Assembly: GCA_039105265.1 (NCBI GenBank)
Contig: JAPFFF010000065.1
Coordinates: 186,001-250,000 of the forward strand
Direction: 5' to 3'
Length of the DNA: 64,000 nucleotides
From: Tritrichomonas musculus
Taxonomy: Eukaryota; Parabasalia; Tritrichomonadida; Tritrichomonadidae
Shown here: piece after piece, positions 18,273-28,247 of the stretch
Layout: each line of letters opens with the position of its first letter
Position numbering within the stretch: position 1 is the first letter of the stretch
Made by a program: the position numbers and the translations under genes
The notes under the pieces: generated by a model
What the model saw: the letters and a program-made list of their open reading frames with translations, nothing else
Databases searched by the model: none
What the model was told of the DNA's origin: nothing

Positions 18273-21200
18273 ATGAGTTCGCGTTATTACTATCAAAAAG
18301 ATACCAAATCATTTGTTATTGAACAAATCAGGTATATCAATAATGAACTTCAATTAAAACCTCGCTTGTCAACATCTAAACCTAGTGATTATGATGTTAA
18401 ACACTTCAAATCAATCTTAGAAAACTATCTGAATTCATTTGGTTTTAGAGAACATGAAGGTGATAGAATCAATGACATATCAATATTAGATTTCGTCAAC
18501 AGAATGAAAAGAGAAGCAGAAGAACCAGAAGAAGAGGAGGAGGAAGAGGAACAATTTGAAGAAGAACAAGATGATGAACAACAACTAAAACAAAAACAAA
18601 TCGAGGACAATATTAAAATAGCTCATGATGCTCTAAACAAAGCTCTTCAATTAATTAAATCTGAAAATATATTATTGAGACCATTACCGCCAAAGACAAA
18701 CAAACAGCCTCAACGATATGAAGACATTCGATTTAACAATGAAAATGCTGAATTAATTGAATATCTCAAAAAGTTTAGCTATAAAGGTGTTCATTCAAAA
18801 CATGATTCATATTTCATAATCAATGAACCTGAGAACTTTGATGAAGCAGTAGAAGCTTGCAGTCATTTCATTGACCAATACCCAAACGATATTGAAAAGG
18901 TTGAACGATTAGATGAAGACAGTAAAGAACCGATTAAAATATATTACAAAAACGGAGTTTCATCAATTGAAGACATCAATGAATATTTGACTGAAACAGT
19001 ATTTAAACAAGAAGTGAAACCGTTCAAAATATATTTTCAATTGACAGGCATATTTGAGATTCCGCCAAAGAATGAAAGTGAAAGGTACACGTATGAGGCA
19101 AGTGAAATCAAATGGAAAAACTATAAATCATCAATTCCGATAATTGTCAGAGAGAATAAAGATATTGATAAAGTTAAACTGTATGTTGAATCAAAAATAC
19201 ATGAATATGAAACCACTACTTCAAACATCAAATTATGTATCGTTTGGTCTGTTTCGTTTACAATCTCACGAGTTGTTAAGATAACAGGAAAGATTGATGA
19301 TTTACCAAAAGAATTCATTAAAAATAAATATATCATTATTGATAACGTCGATGATTGTTTGTGTTGGTATCGTTTCCTTGCTTGCTGTTTGAATAGAGAA
19401 TTAATGAAAAGACCGTTCACAATCTCAGACCGAACAGCAGCAGCAAAGAAAATATTATGTGATGAACACGGTTTGAGTTATACAAAGAAGCCTTCAAAAG
19501 CAGCAAAACAATTAATAAACTCATTCAAAGGTATCACGATTGAAGAAATGAAAGAATCAGCGAAGAAGCATAACATTAATGTCAACATCTATGAATATGA
19601 CAAAGAGAAACATATTTATGATTTACAAGACCAATGGCATAACACAGACGAATCAAACAAAACGTTTTCAGCTCTCTTGTATTCAAAGGATAAGATAATT
19701 CACATAATGTACATCATCAACGCTGAAGCATTAACAAATATTCATATTTGTCCTCATTGTGGTTCATACATTCACAAAGGTCATGAACATATGGATAGAT
19801 TCAATAACCATGTCAAGAAATGTGAGAAGCTAGGAGGCAAATTCAAAAAGGATTTCATACCTTCACGAGAAGCTTTGCCATATTGTCCACACATTTTAAA
19901 CAATCCTGTTTATTTGTATTGTCTTTCATATGAGCTTGAATGGAAGCCAACAATTCATTATATCACTTATGATTTTGAAACAATGGAGCAAAAGATTGAA
20001 AAGAAAGTTAGTGATAAATCAGTTATCAATTCTCGATTGATTCCTTTGAGTGTTTCATCATGTGTGAAACTTGATAAAGGTTTGATAACAAAGAACTTTG
20101 ATATACGAACAAATGAATTCATAGCTAATTGGATTGACTGGTTATTTGTTGTTGGCTGTGATGTGTATGTTGATAAATTGAATCATTTGAAGAGCTTTAT
20201 TAAAGATAAATCGGAAGAAGAACTCAATAAAATAGATACATCATTGAAAACGATAACAGTGTTCGGTTTTAATTCATCACGATTTGATTCAAACTTATTT
20301 AAAGAGCAACTGATCAAAAATCATTGGTCTATCGATAGCGGAATGATTGGAACTGCTACATCATTGAAACAATTCATATTGAAATCATCAAAGTATCCTA
20401 TTCGATTACGATTCATTGACGCACAAGCATTTGTTGCCGGAGGAACACTCAAACAGTTTGGAATTGATTTTGGCGGTATATCTAACAGTTCGAAAGGTGT
20501 CTTTCCTTATGAAGCAATCAACAGCGAGAATTATAATGAAGTGTTGTCAAAGAGTGAACCGTTCAAATATGAAGACTTCTACAGTTATCTCAATCAAAAG
20601 AACCCATTAACGAAAGCTGATTATGAGGAGTATTTGATAGATTCAAAGAGGTTTGCAACACGTTGGGATTACTTGTTGTCATACAACGACAATGATGTTG
20701 AAATGATGATTAATCCTATTGACAACCTTATTCAAATGAATGCTGAATATAAAGTTGATTTGATTAGCAATCTTTCATTGTCAAAGAACGCATCATGTAT
20801 CAAATATGCTCTCGCTTACAAAGATTTCAACCCGAAGAATGACTATGAAACCATAAACAAGATGAATACATTTAAGCCGTCAATGAAATGGTGGATTAAT
20901 AAATGCGATAACTATCGAAAGCAAGACATGAAGCACAACCAAATGAACCAAAATCAACGTGATATATCAAAATGTGTTAGTGAAAAGGATTTTGAAGCTT
21001 TCATGAAATTGTATGAATCAAATGAAACAGGTAAATGTCATTTATGTGGCGAACACTTCACATATGAAAACAAACCAACTCTTGACAGAATAGATAACAA
21101 CAAAGGACATCAGATTGATAACTGTTTGTTGGCTTGTGCTGAATGTAATCGTTTGAGACAAAGAGATGATGACAAGATAACAAGAACCAAAATACAATTG

Positions 21201-22811
21201 AAGAAATTCTGCAAGCTCCATCACCTTCCGACACTCATAACAGATGAAAAAGAATACTACAACTTGAGAGAGAACATAACGGGAGGATTATCGAATGTAC
21301 TTCATCGAGTGAACATCAGAGGTCAAACATTAATCAATAAACTCAAATATGATGCCGTTAATGACAGAATCATCAGCTATGACACTTCAAACATAGTCTC
21401 ACACGTTGCTGGTATTGATTTCAATTCATTGTATCCTTCATCATTCAGTTCAGTAAAACATTCATTTAATCCTTATCACGGAGGAATCATGTTCATGCCT
21501 GGCTCATTTATAAAACGATTTGATGTTTATGATGAACAAGGAAACAAGAATGAAAAGGTTCTAAATGCTGCAATGAATATCATTCATTCAAAGAAGCGTT
21601 TTAATGCTAACCCTGAGTTTATATTCAAAGCTGAAGTCAAATTAAGATGTCCGAAAAATAAAATTAATGATTTGATTAACTTTCCCCCTGTGTTTAGAAA
21701 CATCAATATAATGAATGATGAGCAAACGATTGGAAGCTATATGTACAAATACATGAAAGACAATAAACTGAATTCAGTCGATAAAGAAACAAGAAAGCTG
21801 ACAATGTTGCTTGATACATGCGGTACTTTTATGACGTTCTCGAATTATTATTTATGGTTTTTAATTGATCACGGACTTATCATTGATGACATTAAGAGCT
21901 TAAGTTTATATGAAGCTCATGACGGATTCAATCAATTTGTTTGCGAGTTTATGAAGAAGCGTCAGGATATATTGTCAGGAAAGACAAAAGGTAACGAAAA
22001 GTTCTATAAGATTAGCATGAACGGTTCATACGGTTATGACGGTATGAATTCAGAGAACTTCAATAAAGTCAGAATTGTTGATAAAAATAAAGCTTTTCAA
22101 TTGATAGCATCCGATACTTATCGCAATGGATGTAAATTGTCAAATGATTGTTATTTGATACAATCACAACCTCATTCATTCAAATGTAATACATGTCTTC
22201 AGGAATCATTCTGGACTTTGGATAATGCGAAATACTGGTATTTGACTTTCCTTTATGACTTTCTATACAAATGCATTGACATGAATAAGATTCATTTTAA
22301 CTCGGTCGATACAGACAGCCTTTACATGTCAATCGCAGGAAATATGAATGCACCACTAGACCAGTTGTTTGATTACGTCATCAAAGACAAAACATTTTAT
22401 GACAAACACATTTATTCATTTATGCCAAACCCTGCAGTCGGTGATGTATATGATGAGAAAAAGATTCTCGGTTGTTGTGTAGAAAAGTTCGGAGCAAATC
22501 AGGTTGCTTTATGCGCTAAATGTTATACGATATGGAGTGATGACAAAACAATTTCATTAAAGCTCAAAGGTGTTTCATTGAAGAAGAACAACATCAAATC
22601 AAGTGATTATAAAGAAGTCATTGAAAAGCAATCAGTAATGAAAGGCAAGAACATAAACCTTCAAATGAATTCACAACTGATGAGTAAGATAACGGTCATC
22701 AAAAATGCTTTAACAGCGGCGCATTCAAAAATGTTAGTGTTATCGAATCAGTGTTGTTGTCCCTACATTCACGGAATGAATGCATCAAGCTATTTCATTG
22801 AAAACCATTAA
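18273..22811 (+). CDS. Protein-primed family B DNA polymerase with inserted HNH domain
   Basis: A 1,512-aa replicative polymerase of the Maverick type. Domains in order: a long, partly acidic N-terminal region; a DDCLCWYRFLACC block that resembles a papain/OTU-like Cys site; a zinc-finger-like CPHC ... HVKKC; a 3'-5' exonuclease (YDFET with Asp567, Exo III near 806); an HNH module at about 920-966 (CHLCG, DRIDNNKGHQIDN, CAEC); then polymerase motif A (DFNSLYPS, Asp1049), motif B (KISMNGSYG, about 1246) and motif C (DTDS, Asp1346). All catalytic acids are present. The family replicates linear DNA from a protein bound to each end. The HNH sits between exonuclease and motif A, in frame and undisturbed. 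It is transcribed away from the orphan genes to its left. Confidence 0.95.
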   Translation: MSSRYYYQKDTKSFVIEQIRYINNELQLKPRLSTSKPSDYDVKHFKSILENYLNSFGFREHEGDRINDISILDFVNRMKREAEEPEEEEEEEEQFEEEQDDEQQLKQKQIEDNIKIAHDALNKALQLIKSENILLRPLPPKTNKQPQRYEDIRFNNENAELIEYLKKFSYKGVHSKHDSYFIINEPENFDEAVEACSHFIDQYPNDIEKVERLDEDSKEPIKIYYKNGVSSIEDINEYLTETVFKQEVKPFKIYFQLTGIFEIPPKNESERYTYEASEIKWKNYKSSIPIIVRENKDIDKVKLYVESKIHEYETTTSNIKLCIVWSVSFTISRVVKITGKIDDLPKEFIKNKYIIIDNVDDCLCWYRFLACCLNRELMKRPFTISDRTAAAKKILCDEHGLSYTKKPSKAAKQLINSFKGITIEEMKESAKKHNINVNIYEYDKEKHIYDLQDQWHNTDESNKTFSALLYSKDKIIHIMYIINAEALTNIHICPHCGSYIHKGHEHMDRFNNHVKKCEKLGGKFKKDFIPSREALPYCPHILNNPVYLYCLSYELEWKPTIHYITYDFETMEQKIEKKVSDKSVINSRLIPLSVSSCVKLDKGLITKNFDIRTNEFIANWIDWLFVVGCDVYVDKLNHLKSFIKDKSEEELNKIDTSLKTITVFGFNSSRFDSNLFKEQLIKNHWSIDSGMIGTATSLKQFILKSSKYPIRLRFIDAQAFVAGGTLKQFGIDFGGISNSSKGVFPYEAINSENYNEVLSKSEPFKYEDFYSYLNQKNPLTKADYEEYLIDSKRFATRWDYLLSYNDNDVEMMINPIDNLIQMNAEYKVDLISNLSLSKNASCIKYALAYKDFNPKNDYETINKMNTFKPSMKWWINKCDNYRKQDMKHNQMNQNQRDISKCVSEKDFEAFMKLYESNETGKCHLCGEHFTYENKPTLDRIDNNKGHQIDNCLLACAECNRLRQRDDDKITRTKIQLKKFCKLHHLPTLITDEKEYYNLRENITGGLSNVLHRVNIRGQTLINKLKYDAVNDRIISYDTSNIVSHVAGIDFNSLYPSSFSSVKHSFNPYHGGIMFMPGSFIKRFDVYDEQGNKNEKVLNAAMNIIHSKKRFNANPEFIFKAEVKLRCPKNKINDLINFPPVFRNINIMNDEQTIGSYMYKYMKDNKLNSVDKETRKLTMLLDTCGTFMTFSNYYLWFLIDHGLIIDDIKSLSLYEAHDGFNQFVCEFMKKRQDILSGKTKGNEKFYKISMNGSYGYDGMNSENFNKVRIVDKNKAFQLIASDTYRNGCKLSNDCYLIQSQPHSFKCNTCLQESFWTLDNAKYWYLTFLYDFLYKCIDMNKIHFNSVDTDSLYMSIAGNMNAPLDQLFDYVIKDKTFYDKHIYSFMPNPAVGDVYDEKKILGCCVEKFGANQVALCAKCYTIWSDDKTISLKLKGVSLKKNNIKSSDYKEVIEKQSVMKGKNINLQMNSQLMSKITVIKNALTAAHSKMLVLSNQCCCPYIHGMNASSYFIENH

Positions 22812-22849
22812 ACAATTAATTTGATGATTTTATTTTAAAAAATCATTTT

Positions 22850-22859
22850 TTTATTTTTG
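22850..22859 (+). promoter_or_regulatory. T-rich upstream motif (TTTATTTTTG)
   Basis: It lies 6 bp before the ATG of the HNH nuclease gene at 22866 and matches the motif found before other element genes. Confidence 0.45.
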
Positions 22860-22865
22860 TTATAA

Positions 22866-23510
22866 ATGAGTCAACCAACTGAACAAACACAAATTGAAAA
22901 TGCTGAAGCTGAATTTGAACCTTTGAAAGGTTTTGAAAGTGATTATGAGATTCAAACAACTTTCCCTTATAACATCAAGAATAAGAAAACAGGAAAAATA
23001 ATAGCTGAAGGTGAATACAGACAAAATGTTTATCCGTGTGTAAGCCTAAATAACAAAAAATATTATAAACATATTCTTGTAGCAAAGCAATTCATAACTA
23101 ATGATGACCCTGAACATAAAACTCAAGTCGATCATATCAATCATGATAGGAGTGATTACCGTTTATCAAATCTTCGATGGGTTTCACCGACAGAAAATCA
23201 ACAAAATAAATCATCACATCTAAGTATAAAATATGAGTTTGTTGATGATATACCTGATGAAGCTATGATTATTGATTTCTATGAAACAAAGACAGAAAGA
23301 AGAGAGTTTGAAGAAAACAAGTATTATTATTACTTTGATGAATCAAATAATGAAGACAAGTTTTATGCAAAGATTACTGATAATATTTATAAAGTACTAC
23401 ACCATAATATATCAAAATCAGGTAATGAATTTGTTTTACTTCGTGATGTTGAAAATAAAACAGTCGGTGTATATATCAATCGATTTAAACATCAACATGA
23501 TTTGATTTAA
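22866..23510 (+). CDS. HNH homing-type endonuclease
   Basis: A 214-aa protein. Residues about 16-60 resemble the NUMOD4-type segment that precedes homing HNH domains (FESDYEIQTTFPYNIKNK). An HNH core follows (about 81-118: VDHINHDRSDYRLSNLRW then ENQQNK), with His in the DHIN and DH sites and Asn in the N-L-R-W block. The C-terminal ~90 residues are unfamiliar. Such enzymes cut DNA at or near their own insertion sites and spread the gene. It stands alone directly after the polymerase gene, which itself carries a different HNH module. It could be a selfish passenger, or used by the element in recombination. Confidence 0.85.
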   Translation: MSQPTEQTQIENAEAEFEPLKGFESDYEIQTTFPYNIKNKKTGKIIAEGEYRQNVYPCVSLNNKKYYKHILVAKQFITNDDPEHKTQVDHINHDRSDYRLSNLRWVSPTENQQNKSSHLSIKYEFVDDIPDEAMIIDFYETKTERREFEENKYYYYFDESNNEDKFYAKITDNIYKVLHHNISKSGNEFVLLRDVENKTVGVYINRFKHQHDLI

Positions 23511-23587
23511 ATGATGCATTAATATGTTTTATTTTTGTTATCATTGGTTTCAATGGATGAAACACTAAAAATAATAATCATTGAATG

Positions 23588-23676
23588 ATTTTGATGACTG
23601 ATCCCTAAAATACAGGTCATTATTTCGATTTCGATTGAAGGTTAAAAATATCTCTTTTTATATCCCTTTTCATTTT
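23588..23676 (+). repeat. Interspersed element-1 repeat, copy b
   Basis: GATGACTGATCCCTAAAATA followed by GATTTCGATTGAAGGTTAAA and TCTCTTTTTATATCCC. Its last ~50 bp recur inverted at 24761-24817, so the two copies bracket the 354-aa gene. Confidence 0.8.
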
Positions 23677-24740
23677 CACTTTCTGTTAACATATTTGACG
23701 TTCTTTGACGACGTTATATTGAATCTACCTGTTTTTTCAATCATTGATGCCAGTTCATCTTGCTTCACAAACAATCCGAATGATGTTTTATACTTCTTTT
23801 GGACGTCAGATAGTGTGAATCGTTCCATGGTCGGGTAGTTCTTTGTCATAAATGAATCAATATTATATTTGTTCTCAGCTGGTTGTTCTTTGTATTCTTC
23901 ATCAGCTTTTGTTTGTTCTTTCAAATCATCTCTCATATCTTGTAGCTCGCGAACACAATATTCATACTTTCGTTTAATGGCTTCACATTTTGAACATGTT
24001 TTGACTGATTTTGAATTACATTCAGCTATCTTTCCGTTCAATTGAATAATGTTATCAATGACGTCTTGAATCAATGACGGGTCAATTCGTAGCATCCAAA
24101 CCTCATATGTGTCTGGCGGTGTATAACATCCGCATCTCATCATTTCCTTATCTTCTTCAGTCATAACATAACTCTCAGCATCATCGTTAATGCAAATACA
24201 TCTCATGATAGATACACATTTTGATACAAATCTTTTGTAAACCCCGTACTCAGCGCTTTTATATACGTCAGTAATGTTTTTATATATCTTATCGCACTTT
24301 TCATCTATTGTTGAATGATTGCAATGATAACCCATGAATTCAAAGTTACATTTTCTGATGAATTTCTTTATCTCAACAGTATCTGTACGTTCTTTCTTTA
24401 TTTCTTCAAAGACCGGAATCACTGGTTTTGATGAATGAAGGTCATTAATGGACGGTATGGCTTTGAATGCGTTAAATACATTATCCATTAAATCACTGTA
24501 TCGTGGAATCTTTAACACATACTTTGAACGATTACCTTCAATCAAATCAAACAGTCGTTCAATGTCTTCTTTTGCAGATTTTGACAAAATATTATTTCTG
24601 ATTTGTTTATCACTGAGGAACAAATTAAGAAGTCTGTTTGCTTGTTCAATCATTAGTTGATTTGGATTGAATGATTTGACTGATGAGGTCTCAACAACTG
24701 AAGAGCTTTCATTGTTTTGATTTGTTTGAATGACGGTCAT
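23676..24740 (-). CDS. 354-aa protein of unknown function, flanked by inverted repeats
   Basis: Mostly helical and charged, with a Cys-rich middle (CNSKSVKTCSKCEAIKRKY) that could bind zinc, then a coiled-coil stretch. The C-terminal ~60 residues (NYPTMERFTLSDVQKKYK, then FGLFVKQDELASMI) look like a winged-helix-type fold, as found at the ends of viral helicases, but no ATPase motifs are seen. I do not recognise the family and see no counterpart in element 2. It lies between inverted copies of an ~50-bp repeat (copies b and c), as though it were a cassette. Confidence 0.65.
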   Translation of the reverse strand: MTVIQTNQNNESSSVVETSSVKSFNPNQLMIEQANRLLNLFLSDKQIRNNILSKSAKEDIERLFDLIEGNRSKYVLKIPRYSDLMDNVFNAFKAIPSINDLHSSKPVIPVFEEIKKERTDTVEIKKFIRKCNFEFMGYHCNHSTIDEKCDKIYKNITDVYKSAEYGVYKRFVSKCVSIMRCICINDDAESYVMTEEDKEMMRCGCYTPPDTYEVWMLRIDPSLIQDVIDNIIQLNGKIAECNSKSVKTCSKCEAIKRKYEYCVRELQDMRDDLKEQTKADEEYKEQPAENKYNIDSFMTKNYPTMERFTLSDVQKKYKTSFGLFVKQDELASMIEKTGRFNITSSKNVKYVNRK

Positions 24741-24760
24741 TTTATAAAAAATAAAAAATC

Positions 24761-24817
24761 AAAATGAAAAATAAAAAGGGATATAAAAAGAGATATTTTT
24801 AACCTTCAATTGAAATC
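24761..24817 (-). repeat. Interspersed element-1 repeat, copy c (inverted)
   Basis: The reverse complement of the core of copy b, nearly identical over about 50 bp. It lies between the stop of the fibre-like gene and the start of the 354-aa gene. Confidence 0.8.
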
Positions 24818-24863
24818 AAAAATGCTGCCCCTAAATGCCGCCCGTGAACGGAAATCAATTGAT

Positions 24864-27800
24864 TTACTCTTTGAATACAGCTAATGTTCTTTCATCAATG
24901 ATGCTTGTGATGATTCCGACAGTCATTCGTTTTATTTTTGATGTTATCGCAGTTTCACCACTAAGAACTTTCAGCTTATTGTCTTCATTATCGATAAACA
25001 CCTCATCCCCGATTGAATAACATGATGAATCATTAACTTTCACAAGATAATCACCATGACTTGCAAATGTTATACATTTATTTTTGTCATCGATTCTCAC
25101 ACATATACCGACATATTCTTTCCATGTTCCTGAAGTCTTGACACTACAAATACAATCAGTTGTATCATCAGCTGTTGATGGTTTCCATTCATCACCAACA
25201 TGTTTGTAAACCTTACCTGTCATATACACCGGAGAACCTATAACGAAATCACTAACAGAGTTCATTGATGATTCAATCGGTGAGTAATGAGTGATTGTAT
25301 TTGAACCGTTTGATGTAATTGTACCTTTTACAACTAAATCTTTTTCAATAATTGTTTTATAAATTAAAGTAATATTTCTATCAACATTATTAAGATCATT
25401 ATTTAAATGTTTACAAGTTATATAATTATAACCACCTATTGCTAATGTAACAAATTTATCACTATTATCAGTTCTACTATATCGTAATAATCCATAATTA
25501 TCACTATTTAATACACCAAACCTAATAACACATTTATTATCATATGATGAGAAAACAGATAAAGTATTACTTGAAGTTGTACAATTAGCTGTCAACGCTC
25601 CATTAATAGTTGAATCACCTTCTTTTGGAACATAATGTCTGGCACAAGAATCCAAAGATACCTGAAGAGCTTCATTAGCCATAATATTTGTTAAACACAT
25701 TGATGCTTTAGCTGATAATGGTTTATCATCATTATCCATCATTTTCTGTACGGCTTCTTCTGGTAATTGTTCCTTTGGGTTCAATTGCAACTCACTATTT
25801 TTGAGAATATATTCATTTAAATCTTTATGAAGTAATAGTTTATCTTCAAGAATAACTTTAAATGCAGAGTCAATGATTACAGAACCAATAGCGGGAATTC
25901 CAGAATGTACACCGTAAAGAATTCCATTGATATCATCCCAAGCAATCACGACATCTGGTTCTCTACTGAGATACATCATGTGCCAATTATAATTACCTGG
26001 ATTATCAACGGAATCAATGTTCTTAATGATCTCATCGGTTTTGAATATGATATCAATATCTTGAATTACTTCAGGTAAATTAGCTTGTGAAAGCATCTTA
26101 CCAACCAATTTACTACCTTCACAGAATTCAATATGAGCGGTTTGTTTAGCTTCTATATCACCAGAATCAATGATTTCATCTTTATATTCAACTGTTAATG
26201 GAATATATTTTGCAGAATATGTCAAATCGTTTTTCTTTCGATATTCACCAAGATTATTATCACATTCACTTTTCAAAGCATATTTGCCTTCAGCGACTGT
26301 TTTCGTTTCATACTTATCCAATTCATAAGCCAATTCATCCTCATCAACAAACTTCTCATCAGCTTGTGCGCTTGTATAATACGCTGTCAAGTCAACAGGT
26401 TCAGGAATTTCACTCTTCAAAGCTAATTCATCATTTGTTTCTGCTAATGTTATTGTTATCGGAAGGTATTGATATTTATCATAAATTGCCCCAGTAACTT
26501 CATCCCACACTAATTCAAAATACTCACCTTCACTTTCAAATCCTTCAGCTTCATGTTGTTTAACGTTATATTCATCATCAGCATATAATTCATTTGTCTT
26601 AAATCTGATATCAAAATGGAATATATTACTACTATTGTCTAATTTATAACCAACCAAATGTGTTCCTTCTTTGAACGGTAAAACGTGAGATGTATCCATT
26701 CCGTTTTCTTCATATTCTTCTGGTACCGGACCTATATTAGGAAACATATATGTCTTGATTTCAATTGTGTATTCAGTTGATACATTCAAATTATCTCTCG
26801 TGATGTAATTCTTCAAATCATCTTTTGGAACATATCGTTCGGCACAATCATCCAAAGCCGATTGAAAACCTTCATTAACTGCTATACTTGTTAAACACAT
26901 TGATGCTTGAGCTGATAATGGTTTATCATCTTCAGCCATCAATTTCTGAAACATTTCGTCGGGTAATAGTTCTTTTATGTTCAATTGTAGTTCATTATTT
27001 TTGAGTACTTCCGGAATATCTGTTTTCAATGCATAATTATTTGTTACGTAATTCATATTCGGTATACAATATTCATCATAAACTTCAAGCTTGTATGAAT
27101 AACATACTGATTCTAGATCGACAACATAGTTATCATTATATCTGAATGTTCCACCATAATAGAAATAATATATAGAAAAAGTATTTTCACCTTTCTTGTA
27201 ATGATAATATTCAAGTTCTTCTCCGTCAAATAAATATTCTCCTGAAATATCTTCATTATTACAAGAACCTTTTATTATTAATGATGATTTCTTTAATATG
27301 TTGCATAAATCGCCGTCCAAATTTGTGATATAAGTTCGTTTATCCTCATCATTGGTTGATCCGTTTACGAATTTTGTAGCGATTGATAATTCTTGAGTCA
27401 AATATTCGTTTGATAATATATCATCTCTTGAAACAAATTCTTTGAGAGTTTTTGTTGTTGCAATAGATACATCAGGAGTGTTGAGCCTGACAACAGAGAC
27501 ATTTTTCGGAGGTGCGAAAGAACCGCTCGGAACAACTCTATAATCATTATAATCTATCATGAGATAAATTATTGATGATTTATTTGTTTCATGTACGAAT
27601 CTGTAATAGGTTCCGTCGTATCTATCAAAGACATAATTTCCGGTATCATAATTTTCGCAATCAATATAAAATCCATAGCGAATGAGGTCTGATAATAGTT
27701 TATCACAATTTTGATTGAGAAATTGAGACAAATATGGACCATTGCTTTTAAAATCAATATTCTCTCCTCCGGCTTGTAACGGAATATCATTTATGATATT

Positions 27801-28229
27801 GTCTTTTGAAATATATTTGCCTTCAGCAACTGTTTTCGTTTCATACTTATCTAATTCATAAGCCAATTCATCCTCATCAACAAACTTCTCATCAGCTTGT
27901 GCGCTTGTATAATACGGTGTTAAGTCAACAGGTTCAGGAATATCTGTCTTCAATGCATATCCTTTCAGTGCTTCATTTATTTTTGTCGTCAACGATTCTT
28001 CATTAATCAAGTCATCAGGTATATCAGTTGATAAAGCGTAATTGTTGATGACATAATCACGCAATCCGTTAACAGCTTCATTCAATTGTTCCTCTGTGAT
28101 TCCGTGACCGTTCGATGAATCGCCTTTGATAACATAATTATCGACATATCTTTTGATGTATTCGTTAATTAATCCGTCAATAGTATTTGTTTTTGTTACG
28201 TGACCGCTCTGCTCGATCGTAAACATCAA
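24864..28229 (-). CDS. Modular fibre-like protein, 1,121 aa
   Basis: It is built from duplicated modules. A ~38-residue block (YYTSAQADEKFVDEDELAYE, then LDKYETKTVAEGKY) occurs twice. A longer block (ELQLNxKExLPxE ... ASMCLT ... CAxRYVPK) also occurs twice, with beta-rich segments between. Many short ALKxDIP/ALKSE repeats resemble the triple-stranded repeats of phage and viral fibres. The C-terminus (SPIESSMNSVSDFVIGSP onward, ending DERTLAVFKE) is a compact beta-rich domain. No membrane segment is seen. A receptor-binding or spike role on the particle is inferred from modularity and context only. It is divergent from the next gene with only 18 bp between start codons. Confidence 0.7.
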   Translation of the reverse strand: MMFTIEQSGHVTKTNTIDGLINEYIKRYVDNYVIKGDSSNGHGITEEQLNEAVNGLRDYVINNYALSTDIPDDLINEESLTTKINEALKGYALKTDIPEPVDLTPYYTSAQADEKFVDEDELAYELDKYETKTVAEGKYISKDNIINDIPLQAGGENIDFKSNGPYLSQFLNQNCDKLLSDLIRYGFYIDCENYDTGNYVFDRYDGTYYRFVHETNKSSIIYLMIDYNDYRVVPSGSFAPPKNVSVVRLNTPDVSIATTKTLKEFVSRDDILSNEYLTQELSIATKFVNGSTNDEDKRTYITNLDGDLCNILKKSSLIIKGSCNNEDISGEYLFDGEELEYYHYKKGENTFSIYYFYYGGTFRYNDNYVVDLESVCYSYKLEVYDEYCIPNMNYVTNNYALKTDIPEVLKNNELQLNIKELLPDEMFQKLMAEDDKPLSAQASMCLTSIAVNEGFQSALDDCAERYVPKDDLKNYITRDNLNVSTEYTIEIKTYMFPNIGPVPEEYEENGMDTSHVLPFKEGTHLVGYKLDNSSNIFHFDIRFKTNELYADDEYNVKQHEAEGFESEGEYFELVWDEVTGAIYDKYQYLPITITLAETNDELALKSEIPEPVDLTAYYTSAQADEKFVDEDELAYELDKYETKTVAEGKYALKSECDNNLGEYRKKNDLTYSAKYIPLTVEYKDEIIDSGDIEAKQTAHIEFCEGSKLVGKMLSQANLPEVIQDIDIIFKTDEIIKNIDSVDNPGNYNWHMMYLSREPDVVIAWDDINGILYGVHSGIPAIGSVIIDSAFKVILEDKLLLHKDLNEYILKNSELQLNPKEQLPEEAVQKMMDNDDKPLSAKASMCLTNIMANEALQVSLDSCARHYVPKEGDSTINGALTANCTTSSNTLSVFSSYDNKCVIRFGVLNSDNYGLLRYSRTDNSDKFVTLAIGGYNYITCKHLNNDLNNVDRNITLIYKTIIEKDLVVKGTITSNGSNTITHYSPIESSMNSVSDFVIGSPVYMTGKVYKHVGDEWKPSTADDTTDCICSVKTSGTWKEYVGICVRIDDKNKCITFASHGDYLVKVNDSSCYSIGDEVFIDNEDNKLKVLSGETAITSKIKRMTVGIITSIIDERTLAVFKE

Positions 28230-28247
28230 TTTATTAGAAACTAAACA
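28230..28247. promoter_or_regulatory. 18-bp divergent start-codon spacer
   Basis: The ATGs of the fibre-like gene (minus) and the 834-aa gene (plus) are separated by only 18 bp of A/T-rich sequence. The promoters must be tiny, overlap the coding starts, or give nearly leaderless mRNAs. Confidence 0.5.
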
